From positions 620,001-684,000 of the forward strand of contig WFMF01000018.1 in assembly GCA_011033025.1 (NCBI GenBank): 64,000 bases of DNA, written 5' to 3'. The notes under the pieces are model-generated. The model worked only from the letters and a program-made list of their open reading frames with translations, made no database searches and was not told the origin of the DNA. This document shows, one piece after another, positions 23,062-35,139 of the stretch. Positions within the stretch are counted from its first letter, which is position 1. The number at the start of each line of letters is the position of its first letter. Source of the stretch: Beroe forskalii. Its lineage: Eukaryota > Ctenophora > Nuda > Beroida > Beroidae. The translations under genes and the position numbers were made by a program.

Positions 23062-23700
23062 CAGGTGGTCAAAAATAAGGTTTTGGCCCATGACTTGTTT
23101 TTTTGGTGATTTTAGAGCACATGTTCATCAATAATTCCAAAATGAAGTTGGTTATTGCGATTCCGTTGAGCTATGAATGGAACCTTCATGACCTTCTTAA
23201 TAAGCCGAGATATGAATTTCCGCCTTGCGCTTGGCCCAAAATAAGGTTTTTTGGCCCATAACTCATTTTCTGTGCATTTTAGGGCATATCTTCATCAACA
23301 ATTGTGTATAAATGTGATGACTGCGATTCTTTTAAGCTATAAACGGAACCTGTACGACCTTCCTCGACCGAGATATGAATTTCCACCTTGCGGTTGGCCA
23401 AAAAATAAGGTTTTTTGGCCCATAACTCATTTTCTGTGCATTTTAGGGCTTATCTTTATCAACAATTGTATGTAAATGTGATGATTGCGATTCTTTTAAG
23501 CTATAAACGGAACCTGTACGACCTTCCCCGACCGAGATATGAATTTCCACCCTGCGGGTGGCCAAAATGACGTTTTTTGGCCCATAACTCATTTTCTGTG
23601 CATTTTAGGGCATATTCTAATTGACAATTGTCAATAAATGTGATGATTGTGATTCGTTTGAGCTAAAAACCGAGTCTGTACGACCTTCCTAGACCGAGAT
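23062..23700 (+). repeat. ~170-bp tandem repeat, inverted partner (copy X2)
   Basis: Three to four units, reverse complement of 18063-18605, with TTTTGGCCCATAACTCATTT, GCATTTTAGGGCATAT and CTGTACGACCTTCC landmarks. The 74-codon frames in X1 and X2 are the same repeat read on opposite strands. 23701-23888 is unique sequence before the satellite. Confidence 0.85.
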
Positions 23701-23888
23701 ATGGAATTTCATATTGTGCGCTGATAGAAAAAAGGGCGTGGCCCAAAAAGGGGTCGAGCACCATCTGAAAAATTTGGCTCCCGGGCTTTTTTCGTTTAGA
23801 ATGGTCCAAAGAAGGTATAACAACTGTCCATAGAACTCTAACAATTTTTGCAGATTTCCTCCAAAATATGTGCTTTACCTACCAGACT

Positions 23889-24691
23889 AGAGATGAAATG
23901 TCGCAGTCTGAGATGAAGTGTCGTATCCTGAGATGAAGTGTCGTACCCTGAGATGATGTGTCGTACCCTGAGATGAAGTGTCGCAGTCTGAGATGAAGTG
24001 ACGTAGCCTGAGATGAGATTTCGCAGTCTGAGATGAAGTGTCGTACCCTGAGATGAAGTTTCGCAGTCTGAGATGAAATGTCGCAGTCTGAGTTGAAGTG
24101 TCGTACCCTGAGATGAAATGTCGTACCCTGAGATGAAATGTCGCAGTCTGAGATGAATTGTCGTACCCTGAGTTGAAATGTCGCAGTCTGAGATGAAGTG
24201 TCGCAGTCTGAGATGAAGTGTCGTACCCTGAGTTGAAATGTCGCAGTCTGAGATGAAGTGTCGCAGTCTGAGATGATGTGTCGTACCCTGAGATGAAATG
24301 TCGCAGTCTGAGTTGAAATGTCGCAGTCTGATATGAAGTGTCGCATTCTGAGATGAAGTGTCGTACCCTGAGTTGAAATGTCGCAGTCTGAGATGAAATG
24401 TCGCAGTCTGAGATGAAATGTCGTACCACGAGATGAAGTGTCGCAGTCTGAGATGAAGTGTCGCAGTCTGAGATGAAGTGTCGTAGCCTGAGATGAAGTG
24501 CATCGCAGTCTGAGATGAAGTGTCGTACCCTGAGATGAAATGTCGCAGTCTGAGATGAAATGTCGTACCCTGAGATGAAGTGTCGTACCCTGAGGTGAAG
24601 TGGTCGCAGTCTGAGATGAAGTGTCGCAGTCTGAGATGAAGTGTCGCAGTCTGAGATGATGTACAGTCTGAGATGAAGTGTCGTACCCTGA
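23889..24691 (-). repeat. 20-bp satellite, third block (~40 units)
   Basis: Minus-oriented units, more diverged than the first block (TGAGTTGAAATG, TGAGATGATGTG variants). It abuts the truncated 5' LTR with no spacer. Confidence 0.95.
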
Positions 24692-25523
24692 GACATTTTA
24701 GTGTATATTTCTATCATGAGATTGAATGGAATATATTTCACAGTATGGTATTTGTGATAAGATGATAACAGCTTTTAATATTAACTAGGCGTGATACGAA
24801 TAGTGTTATCTAGTCTTATCTGTTTCTTATTCTTTTCATCTTATTATTATGATTGATTGTGCGACGTATTCGTGACAGTCAAACGTTATCTATTTTGATA
24901 AGCTAGGTCAGTCTGGTATTTAAGATCAGTTGTGTTTTCGACTCGTTACCCTTGGGGTCACGACGCTGCGGCACCTGCTAGACATCATTTCAGTCTAGCC
25001 CCATTGCTGCGTAGTGTGACGGTTACATTCTTATACAGTGATGCTGTGTAAGGTGATACGAAGCTACGAGGATTCGCTATTCTAGACGGATTCAAGCTAT
25101 CCACTTCCCGTGATGTGGACTTTCCACGGGCGATACTTGAATGTCTAGTTTATCCTATTCGTAGATAGCCGAATTCACACTATAGTCGGAACCCCCTTCA
25201 GAGTTATCGCAGATGTTTACATTTCAGTATGCTGTAACTCTATCATTTGAAGTTGGCTAGTATAAGCTCGTCTCATTTCTCTACTTCGGTACGCCCCCTT
25301 GGCCGCTCAGCCCAGACCTATGAATTTCCTAATATGCACCCCAAATTCTCATTTACTACATATTGGTGGTCCTCGCTTCTTGAGAATGAGACGTCTAGGC
25401 ATATGGCGTACCTCCTCAAAGAATCAAAGATTGGAATGTAACGATGTACGTGTCCATTGATACGTAGTACTTACAGGAGGCAGTTACAATGTACGTACCT
25501 ACACGTATTGTTGCCCCTGTGGA

Positions 25524-25775
25524 ACAATGGAAAAGATGTCAGGGCTCATGTAGAGCAGTGACAAGGATGTCAGGGCTCATGAAGAGCAGTGACATATAGT
25601 GAAAAGGGCTCGTGTAGAGCAGTGACATGGACAAAGATGTCAGGGCTCGTGTAGAGCAGTGACGAGATGTCAGGGCTCGTGCAGAGCAGTGACAAAGAAG
25701 TCAAGGCTCGTGTAGAGCAGTGACATGGTGACAAGGATGTCAAGGCCCGTGTTGGGCAGTGACAAAGGAAATATT
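25524..25775. repeat. ~33-bp tandem repeat inside the LTR element
   Basis: About seven degenerate copies of GATGTCAGGGCTCGTGTAGA followed by GCAGTGACA. Spacing varies between 30 and 40 bp. Confidence 0.85.
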
Positions 25776-26216
25776 GCTCATGATGACAGTTGGGCAATGA
25801 AAAGGAATATTTATTGCTCGTGGAGAGCAATGGAGGAAGAGGAAGAAAGATTGAAGACTCACTGCAGTATTACATTGAACACAAAAAATCTTCTGACTCT
25901 GCAGTGGTGACTTGGGGATTGGGAAGAGTGGGAAGGAACTACATGACGAGGAGGATCAACACTTGGTCCTGGAGCTCCTGGAGATGGCTCACTCTAATGG
26001 ATAAGATGTGCAATATGCCCCGTTTTAGTGGCATATTATGGACACTATAAAGTGCAATGGACACTTTTTATATTTTACTGTAAATAGTTTAATCGTTTGA
26101 TCGTGTGTATGTAAAGATATTATCGTGTGTATCATGAGTTTGAGATTTCATGATGTTTGTTATGAAAATTTTAGTTTTGATGATAAAATTTTCAAAAGAA
26201 AAATGTCCGGGGGAGA

Positions 26217-26921
26217 TGTTGTAGGGTAGTTATGTTAAATATTATCCAGGACATTTTAGTGTATATTTCTATCATGAGATTGAATGGAATATATTTCACA
26301 GTATGGTATTTGTGATAAGATGATAACAGCTTAAATTAATATTAACTAGGCGTGATAGGAATAGTGTTATCTAGTCTTATCTGTTTCTTATTCTTTTCCA
26401 GCTTATTATTATGATTGATTGTGCGACGTATTCGTGACAGTCAAACGTTATCTATTTTGATAAGCTAGGCCAGTCTGGTATTTAAGATCAGTTGTGTTTT
26501 CGACTCGTTACCCATTGGGGTCACGACGCTGCGGCACCTGCTAGACATCATTTCAGTCTAGCCCCATTGCTGCGTAGTGTGATGGTTAGATTCTTATACA
26601 GTGATGCTGTGTAAGGCGATACGAAGCTACAAAGATTCTCTATTCTAGACGGATTCAAGCTATCCACTTCCCGTGATGTGGACTTTCCACGGGCGATACT
26701 TGAATGTCTAGTTTATCCTATTCGTAGATAGCCGAATTCACACTATAGTCGGAACCCCCTTCAGAGTTATCGCAGATGTTTACATTTCAGTATGCTGTAA
26801 CTCTATCATTTGAAGTTGCCTAGTATAAGCTCGTCTCATTTCTCTTCTACGGTACGCCCCCTTGGCCGCTCAGCCCAGACCTGATGAATTACCTAATATG
26901 AACCCCAAATTCTTCTTCTAC
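26217..26921 (+). repeat. 3' LTR
   Basis: Starts TGTTG directly after the polypurine tract and is homologous to 24692-25360 over its length. The end is set at ...TTCTAC, where similarity to the 5' LTR stops. The terminal CA is not clear, so the boundary is good to a few bases. Confidence 0.7.
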
Positions 26922-28324
26922 TCCCACCCAACATTTTTGGTTGCACAGGAGTTGCACAACGTTTCATATGCAACCTACAACGTCTCAGGAGGTTTCATAG
27001 GGGTAAATTGTCGTGCAGGGAGGTTGTTTACACTTAAGTGAACGTTCCTCATGAACGCTATAACGTTTCATTTGAAACGTAATTCCACCGTTTCTGCAAC
27101 CTATTTGCGGACGACAATTTACCCCCTATGCAACCTTCAAGCAACCATTGTAAGGTTGTAAATGCAACGTTTTAAAACTCTGGCACATTGTTGCTACAAT
27201 GTGAAAATAACGTTGCTGCAACGTTGCTGCAACTTACCCAAGGCGAACCCCACGTCAACAACAATAATGTTGAAGAGCAATATTGTTCCGATTTGTGTTT
27301 GTGGCTGAAGCAGCTGTAATGGATTTGGCGCTTCAGCCAAGACCTTGTTCAGGAGCTGCAGGCTCTTGACCAAGGTCTTCCAAAGTCCTTTCATTGCACT
27401 CTCGAGCACAAAGAAAGAGAGGATGATGGATACCCATCACCTTCCAGAAGGCCTCATCAACCCCCAGAGGAGGTTACATGAGAAGTCGAATACTCACCAT
27501 ACTTACTTCAGTAACGATGTTATCACGCTGAACATCACGTTGCAAAGAGGTTGCATTGGCGTCATTTAGTTACCCTTCGAATATATCTCTCACGTTTGAA
27601 AATTCATTTTGATATAATTTGAATTGATGTCATCTCAACGTCCTTAAATTACAATTTTCTTTGTTCTTTAATACTGAAGCAAAATTTTCACTCAAACAAT
27701 CATTCATGACTGTAATTGGGCTTTTTATCAACTTATTTCGTGAAACAAAATTGCAGAAAAACGTTGTTGTGATGTTTTCAAAACGTTTCAAAAAACTTTG
27801 TTACTCGTTATAATTTCTACCACAATCTACAGTATTTCTTTGACAAAGTGGCATGGCCGCGGCTTGTCAGAAGTTGTCTGACCCCATCGGCAGACCCTTG
27901 CTAAAACACAAATAACCCTGTGTGGCTCTCACGCCGCGCGCTTCTGCATCACAGGAAGTCAAAATTATGTGGAATGTTGCGCCGCGCGAGCGAGGGTGGG
28001 GTAACAATTAACATCCTACGACGCGCGCGGTGGTAGGGTATTATTATTGATATTCTTCATTTCTTCGTGTACGACGCAACCAATTCAGTCGACGGACGTT
28101 GCCCGTCTAAATTTCTTCTGACTGGATGGCGAGAGCGCAAAGTGACGTCCAGTCGTCCAAATGTGGAACGTTGCGCCGCGCGTGAGGGTGGGGTAACACC
28201 CTACGGCCAATTCAGACAACGTCTGACATTGACAAAAGCCGCGTCTTTTGCTAAAAAATGTATAACATCAGTTCGCGATGCGCAGCACGCTTCCCCAGAT
28301 TTAGATTTAGAACAGGAAGCGCTT
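26922..28324. repeat. ACGTT-rich noncoding region
   Basis: Dense AACGTT/ACGTTTC words. An inverted pair CATAGGGGTAAATTGTCGT (about 26995-27013) and ACGACAATTTACCCCCTATG (about 27112-27131) forms a hairpin. 27.85-28.2 kb has CpG-rich words (GCCGCGCG) repeated twice. No supported gene. Confidence 0.5.
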
Positions 28325-28880
28325 GGAAACGTTAAAACAACGTATTTCAAACGTATCAAAGTAACGTTGCGTACAAGTTACCTCTAAACGTTTAAACAGC
28401 GTAGTTCAGACGTTTCAGCAACGTTGCATACAAATTAATTGGAAACGTTAAAACAACGTAATTCAAACGTATCAAAATAACGTTGCATACAAACTCCTTG
28501 TAAACGTTAAAACAACGTAGTTCAGACGTTTCAAAGTAACGTTACATACAAGTTATTTGCAAACGTTAAAACAACGTATTACAAACTTATCAAAGTAACG
28601 TTGTATACAAGTTACTTTGAAACGTTAAAAACAACGTATTTCAAAAGTTTCAAAAATGACGTTGCATACAAGTTACTTGAAACGTTAAAACAACGTATTT
28701 CAAACGTATCAAAGTAACGTTGCATACAAGTTGTTTGGAAACGTTAAACAACGTATTTCAAAAGTTTCAAAAGTAACGTTGCATACAAGTTACTTGGAGA
28801 CGTTGAAACAACGTATTCAAAGGTATCAAAGTAACGTTGCATACAAGTTACTTGGAAACGTTTAAAATACGTTCCATATG
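28325..28880. repeat. ~60-bp tandem repeat, about nine units
   Basis: Unit built from GGAAACGTTAAAACAACGTA, then TTTCAAACGTATCAAAGTAA, then CGTTGCATACAAGTTACTT. The last unit runs into the satellite at 28946. Confidence 0.9.
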
Positions 28881-28945
28881 CAACGTTCTTTAACGTTGGA
28901 TTTTTGAAGTTGCTGAAACGTTCCATTGGAATTATTTTGTAACGT

Positions 28946-31900
28946 TGAGATGAAATGTCGCAGTCTGAGATGAAATGTCGTACCCTGAGATGAAATGTCG
29001 TACCCTGAGATGAAATGTCGCAGTCTGAGATGAAGTGTCGCAGTCTGAGATGAAATGTCGCAGTCTGAGATGAAATGTCGTACCCTGAGATGAAATGTCG
29101 TACCCTGAGATGAAATGTCGTACCCTGAGATGAAATGTCGCAGTCTGAGATGAAGTGTCGTACCCTGAGATGAAGTGTCGCAGTCTGAGATGAAGTGTCG
29201 CAGTCTGAGATGAAGTGTCGTACCCTGAGATGAAATGTCGCAGTCTGAGATGAAGTGTCGTACCCTGAGATGAAGTGTCGCAGTCTGAGATGAAATGTCG
29301 CAGTCTGAGATGAAGTGTCGTACCCTGAGATGAAATGTCGCAGTCTGAGATGAAGTGTCGTACCCTGAGATGAAGTGTCGCAGTCTGAGATGAAGTGTCG
29401 TACCCTGAGATGAAGTGTCGTAGTCTGAGATGAAATGTCGCAGTCTGAGATGAAGTGTCGTACCCTGAGATGAAGTGTCGTACCCTGAGATGAAGTGTCG
29501 CAGTCTGAGATGAAGTGTCGCAGTCTGAGATGAAGTGTCGTACCCTGAGATGAAATGTCGTACCCTGAGATGAAATGTCGCAGTCTGAGATGAAATGTCG
29601 CAGTCTGAGATGAAGTGTCGTACCCTGAGATGAAATGTCGTACCCTGAGATGAAGTGTCGTACCCTGAGATGAAGTGTCGCAGTCTGAGATGAAGTGTCG
29701 TACCCTGAGATGAAGTGTCGTAGTCTGAGATGAAGTGTCGCAGTCTGAGATGAAGTGTCGCAGTCTGAGATGAAGTGTCGTACCCTGAGATGAAATGTCG
29801 TACCCTGAGATGAAGTGTCGCAGTCTGAGATGAAATGTCGCAGTCTGAGATGAAGTGTCGCAGTCTGAGATGAAGTGTCGTACCCTGAGATGAAATGTCG
29901 CAGTCTGAGATGAAGTGGCGTACCCTGAGATGAAGTGTCGCAGTCTGAGATGAAGTGTCGTACCCTGAGATGAAGTGTCGCAGTCTGAGATGAAATGTCG
30001 TACCCTGATATGAAATGTCGTACCCTGAGATGAAGTGTTGCAATCTGAGATGAAGTGTCGTACCCTGAGATGAAGTGTTGCAATCTGAGATGAGGTGTCG
30101 TACCCTGAGATGAAATATCGCAGTCTGAGATGAAGTGTCGTACCCTAAGATGAAGTGTCGCAGTCTGAGATGAAGTTTCGTACCCTGAGATGAAATGTCG
30201 CAGTCTGAGATGAAGTGTCGTACCCTGAGATGAAATGTCGCAGTCTGAGATGAAGTGTCGTACCCTGAGATGAAGCGTCGCAGTCTGAGATGAAGTGGCG
30301 TACCCTGAGATGAAGTGTCGCAGTCTGAGATGAAGTGTCGTACCCTGAGATGAAGTGTCGCAGTCTGAGATGAAATGTTGCAGTCTGAGATGAAATGTCG
30401 TACCCTGAGATGAAATGTCGTACCCTGAGATGAAATGTCGTACCCTGAGATGAAATGTCGCAGTCTGAGATGAAGTGTCGTACCCTGAGATGAAGTGTCG
30501 CAGTCTGAGATGAAGTGGCGTACCCTGAGATGAAGTGTCGCAGTCTGAGATGAAGTGTCGTACCCTGAGATGAAGTGTCGCAGTCTGAGATGAAATGTCG
30601 CAGTCTGAGATGAAATGTCGTACCCTGATATGAAATGTCGTACCCTGAGATGAAGTGTTGCAATCTGAGATGAAGTGTTGCAATCTGAGATGAAGTGTCG
30701 TACCCTGAGATGAAGTGTTGCAATCTCAGATGAGGTGTCGTACCCTGAGATGAAATATCGCAGTCTGAGATGAAGTGTCGTACCCTAAGATGAAGTGTCG
30801 CAGTCTGAGATGAAGTTTCGTACCCTGAGATGAAATGTCGCAGTCTGAGATGAAGTGTCGTACCCTGAGATGAAATGTCGCAGTCTGAGATGAAGTGTCG
30901 TACCCTGAGATGAAGTGTCGCAGTCTGAGATGAAGTGTCGTACCCTGAGATGAAGTGTCGCAGTCTGAGATGAAGTGTCGTACCCTGAGATGAAGTGTCG
31001 CAGTCTGAGATGAAATGTTGCAGTCTGAGATGAAATGTCGTACCCTGATATGAATTGTCGTACCCTGAGATGAAATGTCGTACCCTGAGATGAAGGTTCG
31101 CAGTCTGAGATGAAATGTCGTACCCTGAGATGAAATGTCGCAGTCTGAGATGAAGTGTCGTACCCTGAGATGAAGTGTCGCAGTCTGAGATGAAGTGTCG
31201 TACCCTGAGATGAAGTGTCGCAATCTGAGATGAAGTGTCGTATCCTGAGATGAAATATCGCAGTCTGAGATGAAGTGTCGTACCCTAAGATGAAGTGTCG
31301 CAGTCTGAGATGAAGTGTCGTACCCTGAGATGAAATGTCGCAGTCTGAGATGAAGTGTCGTACCCTGAGATGAAATGTCGCAGTCTGAGATGAAGTGTCG
31401 TACCCTGAGATGAAGTGTCGCAGTCTGAGATGAAGTGGCGTACCTGAGATGAAGTGTCGCAGTCTGAGATGAAGTGTCGTACCCTGAGATGAAATATCGC
31501 AGTCTGAGATGAAGTGTCGTGCCCTGAGATGAAGTGTCGCAGTCTGAGATGAAATGTAGCAGTCTGAGATGAAGTGTCGTACCCTGAGATGAAGTGTCGC
31601 AGTCTGAGATGAAATGTCGCAGTCTGAGATGAAGTGTCGTACCCTGAGATGAAATGTCGTACCCTGAGATGAAATGTCGTACCCTGAGATGAAATGTCGT
31701 ACCCTGAGATGAAATGTCGCAGTCTGAGATGAAGTGTCGTACCCTAAGATGAAGTGTCGCAGTCTGAGATGAAGTGGCATACCCTGAGATGAAGTGTCGC
31801 AGCCTGAGATGACGTGTCGTACCCTGAGATGAAGTGTCGTACCCTGAGATGAAGTGTCGTACCTTGAGATGAAGTGTCGTACCCTGAGATGAAATGTTGC

Positions 31901-32200
31901 ACCCAGAGATAAAGTTTCGCAGTCTGAGATGAAGTGTCGCAGTCTGAGATGAAGTGTCGTAGTCTGAGATGAAGTGTCATACCCTGAGATGAAATGTTGC
32001 AGTCTGAGATGAAGTATTGCAGTCTGAGATGAAGTGTTGCAGTCTGAGATGAAGTGTCGTAGCCTGAGATGAAATGTTGCAGTCTGAGATGAAGTGTCGT
32101 AGTCTGAGATGAAGTTTCGCAGTCTGAGATGAAGTGTCGCAGTCTGAGATGAAGTGTCGTACCCCTTGAGATGAAACGTCGCACCCTGGAGATGAAATGT
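28946..32200 (-). repeat. 20-bp satellite, fourth block (~160 units)
   Basis: Minus-oriented A and B units. Blocks of many units recur in the same order, with shared rare variants (GTGTTGCAATC, CCTGATATGAA, AAATATCGCAG, CCCTAAGATGAAG) at about 30.0-30.15, 30.6-30.8 and 31.0-31.3 kb. That points to segmental duplication inside the array. Frames of 583, 393 and 331 codons are stop-free unit artefacts. Confidence 0.95.
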
Positions 32201-32620
32201 CGTACTAAGGTACTACATAGTACGATCAAATTACAGTAGGAGATGAAGTGTCACCCTTGAGATGTGTCGTCGCACCTGGAGATGAAATGTCGTACTTTAT
32301 GGTACAATCAAATTACAGTAGGAGATGAAGTGGTCGCACCCTTATGGTACAATCAAATTACAGTAGGAGATGAAGTGTCGTACCCCTTGAGATGAAACGT
32401 CGCACCCTGGAGATGAAATGTCGTACTTTATGGTACAATCAAATTACAGTAGGAGATGAAGTGTCGTACCCCTTGAGATGAAACGTCGCACCCTGGAGAT
32501 GAAATGTCGTACTTCAAAAAACCCTGGATATGAAATGTCGTACTTTGAGATGAAGTGTCGGAGATGAAATGTCGCGAGATGAAATGTCGTGAGATGAAGT
32601 GTCGGGAGATGAAATGTCCG
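32201..32620 (-). repeat. Degenerate edge of the satellite with interspersed spacer
   Basis: Satellite units are mixed with four copies of a spacer containing CAAATTACAGTAGGAGATGA (at about 32226, 32310, 32350, 32440). The array ends GGAGATGAAATGTCC at 32605-32619. Confidence 0.85.
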
Positions 32621-32869
32621 TTCCCCGCTTAACCTCCTCTGATTGGCCTCCTTATTACCTCCCTAGGTCACGTGACAGGTTTTACGTGCGCTGATTGGGC
32701 CTTAAGTAGTTAGGATTGATTAGATTAGTCGGAACGGGAACGGGGACTGGACTGTTGTTTATTGGACCGTGTAAAGTTCAGACTCTATGATTTTATTTTC
32801 CGGATTCGCTACGAGATCGTTTGTCTTGTAACATTCAACTAACATTCAACGGCCCACGGAGCCCTCAAT
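32621..32869 (+). promoter_or_regulatory. Promoter-like segment with candidate first exon
   Basis: Unique sequence next to the array. It has two inverted CCAAT boxes (ATTGG at about 32642 and 32693) and an E-box CACGTG at 32669-32674. A perfect splice donor CAAT|GTAAGT lies at 32869/32870, as expected for a first noncoding exon on the plus strand. No TATA box and no downstream exon identified. Confidence 0.35.
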
Positions 32870-33309
32870 GTAAGTATTTAGTATATCGTTCTTAAAGTCT
32901 TAAAGTCTTAAAGTTGAACTGTGAACACCTGATCTTTAAAGTAAAACCATGCCAGTAATTAAGTTAAGATTGAATTTGAAGTAAATCGCTCCTGATTTCT
33001 CGTCGTTTTGTTCTGATAGCCACAGGAGTTCATGCCTGATGTTCTAATTATTGCTCCTCAGGCGGCTGATTACTCTTGCCTAAGTCAGTGAACCACGCTT
33101 GTTCGAATAACTGCCATCCTGAAGTTCTATTACCAGTCCATTATCTCATTATGGATTTCGGTAAAAAGGCACGGACGGACAACGCAACGCGCGCGCATGT
33201 GCGCGCAAATACTGCCATCTGATTCTCTGATTGGTTGTTACCATGGTTACCACAGTGCAGGTAGTATGTTCAAATTTTCAAGGCATTTTCAGAATCTGTC
33301 CATTACTAA
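32870..33309. other. Sequence downstream of the candidate first exon
   Basis: No gene supported. GCGCGCGCATGTGCGCGC-type alternating stretch at about 33188-33207 (Z-DNA-prone), and a further ATTGG box near 33230. Confidence 0.4.
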
Positions 33310-33356
33310 CCCTCCTCATTGCCTTTTTGTATACACAAAAAGGCCAATGGGGAGGG
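33310..33356. other. 21-bp-stem hairpin, copy 1
   Basis: CCCTCCTCATTGCCTTTTTG-T pairs with its 3' partner ending CAATGGGGAGGG: 21 pairs, one bulged C and a four-base loop. The homologous hairpin at 50198-50245 keeps the stem despite base changes. It may be a structured RNA element or the core of a small foldback transposon. Confidence 0.5.
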
Positions 33357-33476
33357 AAAAAATTACAGTACAAAGATGCAGCTAATAGACCAGGTCATGT
33401 CTTGGGGTTCTTTATAAGTCAGTACATTTAAGCCATTATCAATTAGTCAAGTGATATATGCGTTAGCAAACAATCA

Positions 33477-33770
33477 GGGGGCTGGCAAGCCCCCGCGGCG
33501 TTTTTTCGGAGAACCAACTTTGCTCGGGCCGAAGGCCCGAGCGCTCACCCGAGGCCCCGAAGGGGCCGAGGGTGAGCTCGTTACGGCGCCTACTTTGGCT
33601 CGGGCCGAAGGCCCGAGGACCCGAAGGGTCCGAGGGCGAGCTCGTCATACGTAGGTCCAAACGTTAGACGAGCCTCCGAGGGCCCGAACGGCCCTCGGAG
33701 GCGAGTCTGTTACAGCCAAGTGTCCGAGGGGTATGAGGACACGTTTTTGCAACTTTGCTTGCCAGCCCCC
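33477..33770. repeat. GC-rich foldback, copy 2
   Basis: Same 14-bp ends as 6340-6637 (GGGGGCTGGCAAGC and complement). Internal hairpins GGGCC-GAA-GGCCC and GGACCC-GAA-GGGTCC are the complement of those in copy 1. Confidence 0.85.
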
Positions 33771-35139
33771 AACTATATGTTTTCATGGATTGGCCATATT
33801 TTACGTTGAAATTTAGGTAAGTTCCCGTTGTCTAAATCGCACCAAATTTTGAAAATCGCATGTTTAGAGGTCGAAGGTGCTACTGTCAAAATTTCAGATC
33901 GATTGGATTAAAAATGGCCGAGTTATAACAACATGACTTTTGCCAAAATCGAGGGTGTTCTTGTTAAATCGGGTTACGACCATATATATACCTACATGGC
34001 CCCCGGGGTGTATGGTTTATTGGGCTCAGGGGGCCGAAAAACCGCGTGTGATACACTTTGTATCACACAATCACCCTGCCCAACTGATGACCCGTTTTTA
34101 GCCCAGAGCATTTTAACCTTTTAGGCCTTAAATTATTTTTAAATTCATGAAACTTACTTGCGAGCTAAACGTACGTCTGACATTTTAAGACCTGTATGTA
34201 AAATTAATTATATGTTTGTTTACATTAGTAAATGCATGAGCTTTTTATATTTATATTTTCATTTTTATTTTATTTTATTTTTATTTTTATTTTTATTATT
34301 ATTTTTAATTTATTTCATTTATTTCATTTTGCATATATATAACTATATTTTAGATTATTCTTACTGATAACCGCAAGACATGACATGGTCTATTCGCTAC
34401 ATCTTTGTACTGTGTTATATAGATTATAATAATAGGTATAATATATAGACATAGGTATATACTTATATACATACCTACCAATAGAGAACATTTTTAGGCG
34501 AAAAGTGTACCCTTTTTAAACAACTATATCTCGAGAACCGTGAAAGATACAGAGTTGATCAACCCAGCGTTGGAAAGAAGAAAGATGGAACTTTTTAATA
34601 GTGACCTTAATTTCTATTTTACGTCACGTTGATGACGTCATAATGACGTCACAAAACTAAGACTTTCAGATTTCGATTTGTTAAAAATAGGCGTTTTTCA
34701 ACGCAATCTTTCGGTATGAAACTTTCGAGATAGGTAAAAATGCTCATGTTAGCCCGGAAACGAAATTTAATGAATTTTTCAAAAATGTGGTCGAAAAGTT
34801 CCGGACTCCCTGGAATCAGTAAGATATTTGCGATTTTTTAAAACACTTTGACGCGAAAAAGTCGCAAAAAATAGCAAAAACGGTAAGAATGATTTAGAGA
34901 GAACGGGGCCATGCCAGAACTTCATCTTTTGATATGTTGTCGGTCATAGTCCCAAGTGTGCTAATGAATGGATTTCATGTGGTTGCTACAATATTATGAC
35001 GTAGTTATGACGTCATCAGTAGTATGCGGTAATCACAAATTGACCTACTTTGTAGCAGTCGCTTTCTTCGCATTTGTGAAGCTATACTGAGGATTTATTT
35101 GAGTTTGAGCGGTTCAAATTAGCACTGAAAAAGGGTGAT

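Larger units (their letters stand above)
24692..26921 (+). mobile_element. Gutted LTR retrotransposon (Ty1/copia-like ends)
   Basis: Direct repeats 24692-25360 and 26250-26921 are highly similar. The 3' LTR starts at about 26217 with TGTTGTAGGG, immediately after the polypurine tract GGGGGAGA (26209-26216). The 5' LTR lacks the first ~33 bp, where satellite replaces it. It ends ...TACTACA and is followed by a primer-binding-type TGGTGGTCCTCGC (from about 25364). The internal region is only ~855 bp, with no gag-pol, and includes a 31-37-bp tandem repeat. The PPT/TGTTG junction is typical of copia elements; the clade is inferred. Confidence 0.75.

Noticed and set aside
23251-23475. 74-codon MAHNSFSVHFRAYLHQQL protein, also at 18187-18411
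   Set aside because: The two are inverted copies of the ~170-bp tandem repeat; the peptide follows from repeat identity.
25570-26050. Coding content inside the LTR element
   Set aside because: Frames fall in the ~33-bp tandem repeat or lack gag/pol motifs.
28862-32229. Long minus-strand frames of 583, 393, 331, 192, 165 and 161 codons
   Set aside because: All are the stop-free 20-bp satellite read in different frames; no promoter or start context was found for them.
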